The translations under genes and the position numbers were made by a program. Positions 1-17,830 of a DNA stretch of 64,000 bases are shown here, piece by piece (the first letter of the stretch is position 1; every line of letters starts with the position of its first letter). The stretch is from Euglena gracilis (lineage: Eukaryota > Euglenida > Euglenophyceae > Euglenales). The stretch lies in assembly GCA_039621445.1 (NCBI GenBank), contig CP154954.1:8930634-8994633 (forward strand). Direction: 5' to 3'. The notes under the pieces are model-generated. The model did no database searches and had not been told where the DNA came from. It was given only the letters and a program-made list of their open reading frames with translations.

Positions 1-430
1 TGTACTCTGCATTCAGAGAGTGGCGGGGGGGGTGTTTAAATCCACTCCAGATGTGTGTTGGGGAGGGCTCGTCACCCTCCTCAGGCTGCCTGCTGTTTGC
101 CATTCCACACGGTACACTGCACCCCTCTGTGACACATGCAGGCACAGCATCCCTCCAGTGGCGCATGCCGTCCGCTCCCCATGTGCCTTCTCATAGGCAC
201 CACGGCACCTCACCATGTGGGACCACCTGTGTTTGGGTCTGACGTTTGGGATGGGGTGCTTGGTATGGAAGGGGGGGGGCTGGCTTGCACCCCTTTCCTG
301 CGTGTCACTGGTTTTTAAAGCTATGGAGCGGAGCCCCGCCTCAAGCCTTTCTGCCACAGACCATACCCTCCAGAACAGCCCTCACAAACAACATAAAATG
401 GCTCCTCTCCGAGGTTGCATGAGGCACAAG

Positions 431-2760
431 AATGCGCACGTGCGCACTCTTGAGGCCATTCCTTCGCTGGCTGGCTGTGATTCTATCTGCAGGAGAGCAG
501 GAGGGGAGCAGCGCTGGGCATCCACAAGAGTGCGCACCTGCGCATTCCGTGAGGGGGAGTGCGCAGGTGCGCATTCTCTGTGTGCTGTGTCTCGCACCCC
601 TGAACCCAGTGCCAGCACAGCATTGTGGTAGGGCTACCCCCATGGTGCACTGCTGGCCTTTTTGTTAGCAATTTCAGAGGCATCTCATTGCACAGGAGGA
701 TGCCGCCAGAGTAGGGTGTACGTCTCCTGGGCTGTGCCTCTACCTTGTGTGCTGAGTTGTTTGGCATGGCTCTCTATAGCAACCTCCTACCAGGGTGCTG
801 TAAGGGGAGACACAAGAAGGGAATGCGCATATGCGCATTCACCCCAATGTGCCATGTTTGACTGCAGCCATTGCGGATGGGGTGTGTGGAGAAGGTGTGT
901 GCACATGTGCTTTCCCTGGTCTTCACAGCCGCCAGGGGTTGTGTAGTTTGCAGTGTTGGTGTGTCGACTCTGAGTTCATGATAAAAAAGGGTTCTGTGTG
1001 GTGGGTGACGTTTATTGCCAGCAAGGCCACAGGTGGTGGTCCTCGTCTGCCGTGTTTCGCTCCAGGGCTGTCTCGTCCTCGGACACCATTGGATCCTCCC
1101 AGGGAGGTCTACACTTCAGCTGTGTGGTTTCAAACCCAGGCCACTCGGGGGGGAGTTGGCGTGGGTGGTGGCAGCCCACCTGGGAGTGAAAATATTCGAC
1201 GGTGTGGCTGTCATTCAAAGAAAGGCACAGGACGATTTTTTGCGCATGTGCGCATTCACCAGCTTTTCACTCATGCCATGAAGGACTGCTGACCGCATTT
1301 GGGAATTAGGGTGCCCGTCACCGAGGAACTTCCTGGGGCATTGAAGTCCCTTTCTCATCCGTTTTCCCTTGGTATGACACAGTGGAATACACAGAAAAAG
1401 CAGAACGGAAAAACTTACTTGGTTTATCGGCAAGTTTTTGTTGTGATGTTTTTGTCCCTGTCTCACAATCTCAAGGGCCTGGAGAAATTTTGGGGTAAGG
1501 ACTGACCAGTGGTGTTCGCTTCTTTGAGTCCATCTGGATTGTAAATTAATTCTGTGTTTACAGACCGTTTTTGGGGAATGATGCCGAAGGTGGTGACAGG
1601 CGTGTTTCGCTCTCGAGGTGCCAACCCCATGAGCACTGTGTGTGGTACCAGACACAACCCCCTGCGTTGACCCTAATTGTGGGGCACAGTGCTTCTTGCA
1701 CCTCGTACCGCAGCCCAACGTAAGGTTGTTCAGTGCGACCATTGGCTGTGTGCTGCCATGCACGCTCTGGGGCGTGGGGTTGGACAACGCTGGCACCAAC
1801 CGGCCCACCACCTCCGCTGGGTGGGGGACCGTTGCCTGTGTGTTGTTACGTGCTCCACACGTTCATGAGAGCAACGCAGGCTGGGCTGGGCACTGGACTG
1901 CAGCGGGTGAAGTGGAATGCGCAGGTGCGCATTCTGATTTGCTCAATGATTTGCACTGCAGGGGGCAGTTCCCCTATCACTGAAGGACATGGATTCGTGC
2001 CTTGACACCTGCCATCGCCGAGCCCAGGGTTTTCCACGCCGCTGCAGGTGTGGTGTTCCAGGGTGTGGTCTGGTACCGCGACATGGTTGCCCAGGGTCTA
2101 TTCTCTTGGTTCATCTCCCCCTCACACACCCATGTTCTGCAAGCCCGAAACCACATCATAGCGGTGCACAGCTCGGATTCCAGGCAGGCAAACAACAGGC
2201 CATACCCAGTGTGTCCTTCAACATCAATGCGCGTGTGCGCATTCCCCCTTCCCACAGGCTGTGTCCATTGCAAAAAATGCGCACCTGCGCATTCTTTTGG
2301 GTTTCCAAAAAATGCGCAGGTGCGCATTCTTCGGCCCTGATACTCAGTGACATCCCCATTGTTTTGACCGTGGGAGAGCTGTGTCTCCATGCCTGCAAGG
2401 TGTTCCTTCCCATGCTCATCCCGGGTTCACCAGGCCCTGCCCCCAGGAGCCATCAGCACGCACCGGTGAACACAAGGTGGCACACCCAGGTCCAGGTTGG
2501 TGTGCGTCGTCCGTGTTCCGCATGCCGTGTGGAGTGTGCCCAGTGTGAGTCCAGCCACGCACTGTACCACAGTCGTCGGGAAACAGCTGTAAACAGCATG
2601 CTGCGTAGTTGAACCAGTAAACAAGGGGATGGTCCTTATGGTCGTGTAATATCCAAACAGCTCTTTTTTGTGGTGTTTACCCCCCAGTCTGGAAGAGGCA
2701 TCAAACTATGCAAAATGCGCACCTGCGCACTCCGGGTCCAAAATGCGCGGATGCGCATTT
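431..2760. repeat. Cluster of eleven GCGCA/TGCGC palindromes
   Basis: About 18-20 bp each, with core AATGCGCA-NN-TGCGCATT. Copies lie at 431-448, 528-547, 557-576, 821-840 (a perfect palindrome), 1241-1256, 1915-1934, 2226-2243, 2277-2294, 2311-2328, 2713-2731 and 2741-2760. The copies at 2277 and 2311 are themselves arranged head to head around a palindromic TTTTGG...CCAAAA spacer, giving a roughly 50 bp hairpin. Function unknown. Confidence 0.85.
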
Positions 2761-3540
2761 TCACTAAAATTGTCATAATTTTGTGACTCAACAAGAAAAG
2801 TGCATTCCCGGCCGTCTAAGAAACACGCGGTGTGGAAGTATCCCCAAGGTCCAACCAACAAAATGTTCGTGTGTAACACGCCAAATTTTTTCCAGGTCCC
2901 CCCCCCCAAGGTTACAACCCTCGGGGCCAAACTAACAGCAGCAGTTTAAGCAGCTTCTGAACCAGCACAAAGAATCAAATCCTGACGGAAAATGCAGTAA
3001 CTGCAAAGACGTGCAGGAGAAAACCAAACCACCAATGCTGGCCTTCCACTGTTCCGTTCTTTAACCCGCTGGATTGTGCGCTTGGGGGGAATCTACCTTT
3101 AGAAGTGAAATTGCCAAAAAAAGTTGCCCCCCCCCCCCATTTGCAAACCCCCCAAGGGACCAACAAAAGGACGATATGAAACCCCCCAGGAAGAAAAGTG
3201 AAAAACGCTGGGGACAATTTTTTTGGCCCCAAACCACCGAAAAACTTGATTTTTGGCAATTTTCATGAGACCAACCACCATGAATTTGGGGAGAAGTGCA
3301 GAGCAAGGACCCCGTCCAGACACTGGTCCAGCCAGTTTTGGAAACCCCAGCCTCGCACAGAAGCCCCTGTCCGTCTCAGCTCCAACAACACAAGGAGAAA
3401 CCTTCACCAAAGTTTGCCCATGCACCCAATAAGGTCCCCCCTGATATTTCCACCAAAATACAAAAAAATCGGGCTTCTATTGAGGGGGGGGGCTAACTGC
3501 ATCCTGCTGCAAATTCTGTGTCAAATGCCTGTTCTGGCCA

Positions 3541-3795
3541 GGGTTTTTTTAGTCGTGGACCCCGGGGGGGGGGGGGGGTGGGTGGGTCCGGCCGAGCCCC
3601 CCGGGGGGGGGGGGTCCCCGGGAGGGGGGTGGGATATACTTTTCGGCGCCGAAGGCGCCGAAAAACTGCTATTTTTAGCACTTTTCGCGATTTTTCGGCC
3701 ATTTTTTTGTGGGTCCCCGGGGACCCCCCCCCCCGGGGCCCCCCCCAGGGGGTGGGTGGGTGGGGGGACCCCCCCCTCCAGTCTTAAAAAAACCC
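3541..3795. repeat. Dispersed GC-rich repeat, copy 1
   Basis: A C/G homopolymer-rich block with the order: CCGGCCGAGCCCC, GGGATATACTTTTCGGC, a run containing TTTTTAGCA, then TGGGTGGGTGGGG and AAAACCCCTG. The same blocks recur in the same order and orientation at 49792-50040, so this is an interspersed repeat. Coding frames through it are Pro/Gly low-complexity artefacts. Confidence 0.75.
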
Positions 3796-3940
3796 CTGGT
3801 TGTGGCCATGACAGAACCGTCCAAACTCGGGAGCGGAGTGTGGTCGCAAATGCGGGCTTTGCTGGGGATGCCAGAGGGTGGTTTTTGGCCCAAACAAACA
3901 ACCGTAAACCCCTCATTTGTAACCCCCCGGGCTTACAGGT

Positions 3941-4071
3941 CAGCAGGGCTGTGTAGGAATCCCCGCAACCCCATGGGGGGTTGGGGGGTCGACCACCCCC
4001 CCCACCACCTCCCTCCTGGTGGATGGGGGGGGGGTCCGACCACCCTATTCACCACCACCAGCCCTGTGGGG
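3941..4071. repeat. Intron-like repeat with CAGGGCTG/CAGCCCTG ends
   Basis: CAGGGCTG at 3944-3951 and its exact reverse complement CAGCCCTG at 4059-4066 bound a roughly 130 bp unit. Just inside the left end is GGAATCCCC. The same left end occurs at 24476, 35235, 41812 and 21679. Placing these termini at +4 and -6 gives the layout of a euglenid nonconventional intron. It lies about 100 bp upstream of the first gene's start codon, so it could be an intron in the 5' UTR or a mobile copy. Confidence 0.6.
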
Positions 4072-4159
4072 TCGGCCGAAAGGGAGGTCATACTTTTTTG
4101 GAATGGTGATCAAAATCTGACCCTCCAAATCCCTCCCGATGCATTTACCCTCCCCCCCC

Positions 4160-4168
4160 CCTCCAGCC
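4160..4168 (+). promoter_or_regulatory. Acceptor-like site just before the start codon
   Basis: A C-rich tract ending CTCCAG lies two bases before the ATG at 4169. In euglenids such AG sites directly upstream of the initiation codon commonly receive a trans-spliced leader. It could instead be the acceptor of an upstream cis intron, in which case an earlier exon (for example a targeting peptide) has been missed. This is inference from position and sequence only. Confidence 0.45.
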
Positions 4169-11948
<7,780 letters not shown>

Positions 11949-12340
11949 ATAAATGACCGCCCACCACACATTCACACGCAGCCACCATTTTTCCAAGTCA
12001 TGTTTCCCATCCTACACAAGTGAGGGAATGCTTATTTTTTCATTCTTTTTTTGCTTCATTTTTGACCGAAGGAAGGGGGTTCTTTTTGTCCGATATGAGA
12101 AATTTATTTTTAATGGTGTTGTGGTATGGAGCACCTTTGCTCTCAAATTCAATGTTCTGGCCCAATATGTGGGTCGAACAGCACCAAAATTCTTTAGTAA
12201 GGGGTGATTTGTCATCGCGGTTTGTTTGTGGCGTACCCTCGCTGTCGTGTCAAAAAAAAAATGTAACATACGTGCGTTTGCCGCAACTCGGGTGGCTCGT
12301 TCAGTTCACACCCGACGTGCGTTTTGATCCAACTCCGCCG
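11949..12340. other. Intergenic region between SDR gene and next start
   Basis: AATAAA overlaps the SDR stop codon (11948-11953); euglenid polyadenylation does not clearly need this signal. No exon is seen. GTTCAG ends at 12304, 36 bases before the next plausible ATG (12341), and could be a trans-splice acceptor. Confidence 0.5.
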
Positions 12341-12483
12341 ATGGCCGAAATCCGCGGGCAGCCGCTGATCGCCCGCCCCCCCCCCCCCCCTGTGCCCTGG
12401 GCCCCGTGGGGCAGGGCAAGGTGTGGGACGGCGACCTGGCCGGCCTGCTCGCCAAGCTGGACGGCGCCAGCTGCAAGTACGAC
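12341..12483 (+). CDS. Probable 5' exons of an unidentified gene
   Basis: The segment is GC-rich with strong G/C in third codon positions. An ATG at 12341 begins MAEIR, followed by gggCAG, i.e. CAG at +4 of a possible nonconventional intron. After a poly-C tract, an AG at 12413-12414 precedes GGC AAG GTG TGG, which reads GKVWDGDLAGLLAKLDG and runs to TAC GAC at 12483. There gacCAG gives another +4 CAG. I could not find the next exon and no family is recognised. Start, internal join and end are all tentative. Confidence 0.4.
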
Positions 12484-13907
12484 GACCAGGGGACTTCTGA
12501 AGCTTAAGCTTGAGGGGACCCTGCCCCCCCGGGGGGGGGGATCCAGCTGGCCAGCACCTTTTTCCAGCCAGCAGCTCCCCAACCAAGCTGTGGACCCCCC
12601 CCCCCGGGATCCGCTGAAAGAAAGGGTGGGCCAGCCCAGGGAAGCCGGGCGGGACCGCAAAAGTTTTCGGCGCAGAGGACCGAAAGTGTCGTTTGAAACC
12701 CGGTCAGAAATTGCCAGAAAAAACAGACATTTTGACAGGTTCCTGGTTTTCACCTCAAAATTTTGGCTGAAAGATCCCAACCATACGCTGAGTTAACCCC
12801 TGCGCAACAAGGATGGATATTGGATATCGGCCCATATCAGGTTTGCCGAAAATCTTGAATTCATCGGGTCCCGAAAAATCATCGTGAAATATCGGCTTTA
12901 TTGGGGGGGGGGGGCGGGGTAACGTACTTTTTTGTTGTTTTTGGCCGATTTTGGGATTCTCCAAATCAGAAAAATGAGGACATCAGGGCACAAAATGATC
13001 ATATCGGTTTTATCGACTTTTATCGAGGATATCAGGGTGTCAATCTATCCAAATTTATCGGCACCCCCTAAAACCAATATCAATATCCACTCTTGTGCGT
13101 GATCCCCCTCCGGCGGGGGATGGGATGATGGGTTGTCAGAGTGGGTGGGTGTGGTGTATGGGCCGTAGGCCCGCTTTGGGGAGGTGGGGTGTTCCATGGG
13201 TCAGCCCAACTCGGCTGAAGAGACCCTTGGGGGGCCTAGGCAGCGTGGCCCGCGGGACCCCACCCAAGGGTCCTTAAAAAAAAAAAACTCCTGACGACGA
13301 CCCGGAGTGACCGTCCGGGTGTTTTCCGCTCGGTCCATCCATATCCCCGACACCCATATGCATCCGCCCGTTTATTGGCTCGTACCGGTCCAGCTGTACG
13401 CTGCTTTGGGTACTCGGCCAGCACGGCTGGGCGCAACTCCTGTGCTGCTGTCGCCTCTTTTTTATCACCTTTGCGTTCGTTTTTCAGAAAATTGCAACCA
13501 TTTTTCGGAGGAATCTCACCTCCAGACTAAAAATCCTGCACCACTACATTTTGTTTGTGTTTGTGATGTCCTTTTAATGGGTGCAGTGTGCATGTGCGCA
13601 TGTGCACCTTAGATTTTCTCAAACGTCTACGCTTCTGCTTTGGGGTTGACAATATTAACCCCCCCTGTCGGGGACACACGGGGTCTTTGACACGCGCCTC
13701 ATGTCAATGGAACATTCAGGAACAATATTTTCAGAGAATATTTTTCTGAAATTTTTGAGATTTTTTTTTGACAAGCAAAATTGTTGATTCTGTCCATCTG
13801 AGCTGTGGATGTTTTTTTCCCTCAAATTTGCTGATTTCGCCAAATATGTGTGCCAAAATTTATGGTACCGTTCCGTTGACACAACGTATCGTCGGCACAC
13901 AGACACG

Positions 13908-13991
<84 letters not shown>

Positions 13992-14636
13992 ACGCACGCA
14001 CACACACACTTTGTCAACGTCCTTGGATCGTCGTTGTGTCTAGGACAGGGTGGGGTGTCCAGTTTGGGAAATCATTTTTGTAAACCTCGAACCTTGTTGG
14101 GGCAGGGAAAAAAACATAAACAAAAATAATTTGCAACTTTCCAAACATTGAGAACACTTTGTTCTACTTGTTCTGTTGGAACATTTGTGGTATGTCATTA
14201 AAAAAATTACTGAAAAAAATCTGACAAAAACGTTGGTCACAAACGAAAAAAAATGAAAACCAAAATGGGAATTACTCCTAGTGGAAAACATTTCCAAGCA
14301 GAACTTGTGACAGGAAGAAAGAAGCACAAAAAATAAATGAGCACTAATGAGCACAAACCCTAGAAAAATCAAGAAGGCAAAAATGCTTAAAAACACGTGC
14401 ATTATTTCCTTCCCCTCCCTGTAAAATGGTAAAAGATTGCTAATGAGAACCTGATTTCAATTGCAATTCGACCAGCTTCTCCATGACAACCTACCCAAGA
14501 AACAAGATGGGCAACGCACCGCGAGAGGCCAGTGGAAGAACCAGCTCAAGAAGTTTGCGGGTGTCAATGGCTGCAGGCGGGGCCACGGTGCCTGGGAAGA
14601 CAACGTTGGGAGGCAGCGGCAGCGAGAGTGGCTTGA
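12484..14636. other. Intron-like or intergenic repeats
   Basis: Contains a CAGCCAGCAGCTCC-type dispersed repeat (about 12540-12680), poly-G runs and a long (AC)n array at 13898-14010. No exon is supported. Confidence 0.5.
13898..14010. repeat. (AC)n microsatellite
   Basis: Almost perfect AC dinucleotide array. The Cys/Val or His/Thr open frames crossing it are artefacts. Confidence 0.95.
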
Positions 14637-14983
14637 TCAAGTGCAGGAGCAGGCGACTGGCAAATACCCACCACCCTCGCCGGCTGATATGGTCATCTGC
14701 CAGCCAAAAAATTCTCCAGTGGGGATGTGTGAACATCTCTGACTTCCCACGCCGGCTGGGTCCCGCCCATCCCCAATGATTCCCTCGCGGGGCTCGGACG
14801 CGAAAAAGCCTGTTTGCCCCACGGAACGTTTCCGGGTCCGGGCCGGCCGACAGTACAGGCGGTGATCGGGCCAACCTGTGCGGGCCGCAGCGGCGTCGTA
14901 CAAGGCACAATCCATCTCCAGCAGGCAGGCCAAGGCAACGCCCACGCCGGCAGCGACCTGGGCCTCCACCGCGTTCTCCGTCC
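14637..14983 (-). CDS. Possible 3' exons of a minus-strand gene
   Basis: On the minus strand a C-rich acceptor CCCGCAG precedes 14983. An exon 14983-14882 encodes an Ala-rich helix-like segment beginning TENAVEAQVAAG and ending ALYDAAAA. CAG lies at +4..+6 of the following intron (14878-14876) and CTG at -8..-6 (14652-14650). The ends pair CAGG-TTGGC with GCCAG-tcg-CCTG. This joins an 8-base exon (14644-14637) that completes Arg-Thr-stop. Third-position GC is high. The opposite strand also has an open frame, so the strand call rests on the splice fit. No homology is recognised. Confidence 0.4.
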
Positions 14984-15804
14984 CTGCGGGAGGGAGGTAC
15001 CCAGGGGGGGGGTCGCACCCCCAACCGGAGGCGGAGCAGATAGTGTCGGCACATTTTTCGAAAGAACAAATCCAATACATTGATAATGAATGGATTAATT
15101 AAGTACAGATGTCTCGCAACAATTATTTCGTTGGAGATTTCTTTGCTTTGGGGCCATGGCGTTTGAGATCCAACTGGCCTCTCATGGTTTGACGGCAATC
15201 CCAGAAATCCGACGGGTGGTTGTGGATGGGAGGTCGGCCAACCCCCCCCCCCCAGATCACCGCACCACCCATTCCCGTTTTTTGGGGGGACGATTTTCCT
15301 TGCGAAGGACGTTGGTAAACTGGCCCCCCTAATAGAAGCGCGGGGCCACTACAAGCGCAGGGTCCAAATAAAAGAGCACCTCCGGCTGCCGAAGGCGGCG
15401 GTCCATTTAACCCCAAATAATACACCCCCAAATAATAAACCCCCCAAAATAACAAAACCCCCTCTGAGGACCGACTTCGGCCACCCAAATAATAAACCCC
15501 CCTCCGGCAGGTGTGAAGGCAAAGGGAAATAAAAAAGAGGTCAAAAAAGTCAGCAGAAATGTTGCAAAGAATCACAAAAATTGGTGCAGAAAGTATACCA
15601 AAGAAGGCACCCATTTTTCAAAAAGGCCCAAAAATGCCAAAAAAAAGTGACCATTGGAGCCTGTGGAGGGGTTTTTGGGTCGATTTTTGACTTCGAAAAT
15701 TTTGCCCAAATACTAAACCCCCCGGACCCCAATTTTGAGTGTCCAAATAATAAACCGGGAGGTTTATTATTTGGGGGGGGTTACAACATCTGCCATGGGC
15801 CTCG

Positions 15805-15965
15805 GTCGTAGATGCGCTACAATGTCCACTGGACAACATGGGGGGACTTTGGGCCAACCTCCCTTGGCCCAAAACAAAATTTTGATGGTTACCCCTTTTT
15901 GGGATTCAGCCACCTGGTGCCCCCAATTAATCAAAATGAAAGTGCCAGGGGGCCACTTTGAGGCA
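15805..15965 (+). mobile_element. Fragment of a DIRS-type retrotransposon
   Basis: Similar to 59266-59440 of the full element. It shares CAATGTCCACTGGACAACAT, TGGTTACCCC/TGGTCACCCC, TTCAGCCACCTGGTG and CCCCAATTAAT, in the same order. It has an internal deletion relative to the full copy and no open frame of note. Confidence 0.75.
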
Positions 15966-17439
15966 TCCGCCCAATTCCGACTCCCGTCCCCAATCCCAAC
16001 CTCCAACACTTGCCCACGCAGGGAATTTCTTAAGCTGGACCCAACCTACCACCCTGGGGGAGGGTCAGCCAGCACCTTTTTTCCAGCCAGCAACTCCCAG
16101 CCGGGCTGCAAACCCCCGACCCAGGAGGGGGGGGGGAGGGTCGAGCAGTAATGAAGTTTTCGAGCCGGGCTGGGACTAAAATTTTGAACAGGGGTAAAAA
16201 TGACCAAACTGTCCATTTTTAAGGGGATTTTTTTGGGGATTGGGGCGTTCCCATTGCAGTTCTTGGGATAATTCTTCCGGTGTGCCGGCGGGAGTGCCCA
16301 AGGGTGTGAAAACATGCGGATGTCAAAAAAAAAACGATTCCAGAAATGGACAGTTTTGGGGGAGTATCTCAAAATTTACTCTAAATTTTAGTCTAATTTA
16401 ATAAATTTAATTAAATTAATTAATCTAATTTAGTCCAAAATTTAGTCTAAATTTAGTCTAGGCATCCCATCTGGATTTGGGTGTTCTCGGTTCCAGCCCA
16501 GTCCAGCCTGGCAGCCAGGTCGGACCAACCCCCTGGACCCCCATTCCGGTGGCTCCCGCCAGTGCTTTTCTTTTTGGACCGCCCTGGGGGGGTCCGTAAG
16601 AAGTTCCCCCCACTCAAAAATCATGGTGTTGTTGTTGTTTTGTTGTTATTATATCTGACAAAGGTTTTTGGGTTGGTGAAATTTGTGCTTCAAATGTATA
16701 TTTGATCCTCTTGCTTTCCCTCTCCTTGCCTCAGGAAGCGTCGCCCTCCATCCACGTATGACCCAGTGGGGGTACCCGTTGTGTGCATTCCCTCTGACAC
16801 CGCCAGTCACCAGCTATTCCACGCCCGGGCCGGTTCTCACACCTCCGGAATGATGCCTCTGCGACCCAGGGGGAAACGGGAATTCTTTTTTTTGCGTTTT
16901 TTTTCAGCCTTTTTTGTTTGGCAAATTTGCATTTTTATTTGTTTTTTTTTGCGTTTTTGGTGGGTTTCCTGGTGATTTTTGGATCTTTGTTGGAAATTTT
17001 TTGACAAGGAAAAAATCCTCTATTTGGCCCCAGTTTTCTCCCGAGATCAAGAATTTTGTCAGTTTTTTTGGCATTTTTGCATTTTAACAAAATGCTTTTT
17101 TATGCAAATCTGCAAAATGGACAGTTTTCTCCAGCAGAGCCGAAAATTTTTACAAGTCCTCTCCAGTGGGAAAATGTATGCCCAGGGGATCTCCTAAAGG
17201 GTTTTACATGCAACTTACGTTTTTTTCGCGTTCAATTGTGTTTTTTTTTTGCTTTTTTGCATTTTTTGTGTCTCGCTTTTTGAGGGTCCATATTGCGTTC
17301 CCCCCAGCAGGGTCCACCACGCAGATTCCAGCACACAACCACCACCACCACCCACCAGCACGCCATAACCACACCCCCCACCCCCGGGGCTGTACGGGAA
17401 TGCCCAAAACAGATGATTCGCCGCTTCGAGCACCTCGCC

Positions 17440-17830
17440 GGCGTAAACCCCCCCAATTACAACCCCCCCCCCCAAATAGAAGCCCCCCCCCTCCCCAGGT
17501 TTCCCGCCGAAAATCCAAATGATAGCCCCCCCCCGGCCAAGCCGGCCGATAAAGTTGACCAGAATTTTTCTGAAAAATGGTGAAAAACTCGAAAAATCTC
17601 CACAAAAACAGGTTCACATCGGAACAAAATTGATATCTGGTTTCCTTGAAACATAGCCTATCCACCCAAAACTCGAAAAAATGCATCTTCCAAATTTTTA
17701 AACTTGGACCCCGTTCAATTCCCAGATCGGCCACTGGTACCCAATTAGAAGCCCCCCCCCTCGGGTTTTCCGCAGAGTGACTGAATAGTAGCCCCGGGGG
17801 GGGGGGGGGCTTCTAATTGGGGGGGGGTAT
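17440..17830. repeat. Long interspersed repeat, copy 2
   Basis: Second copy of the repeat at 6056-6450, in the same orientation. The two differ by scattered substitutions and by homopolymer lengths, so neither is a recent duplicate. Confidence 0.8.

Larger units (their letters stand above)
1..4168. other. No recognised gene; repeat-rich upstream region
   Basis: I see no exon here that I can support. Open frames exist in all six frames but are short, overlap one another and have no recognisable domain. Positions 431-2760 carry a cluster of GCGCA/TGCGC palindromes. From about 2.9 kb the sequence turns into poly-C/poly-G-rich repeats. One copy of a dispersed GC repeat lies at 3541-3795, and an intron-like element lies at 3941-4071 just before the first gene. 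Confidence 0.6.

Noticed and set aside
3493-3956. Pro/Gly-rich open frames on both strands
   Set aside because: They lie in a dispersed C/G-rich repeat that recurs at 49.8 kb.
14491-14643. Natural-looking minus-strand peptide ending ALPILFLG
   Set aside because: It lies after the stop codon implied by the best nonconventional join of the 14882-14983 exon, and two plus-strand frames are equally open.
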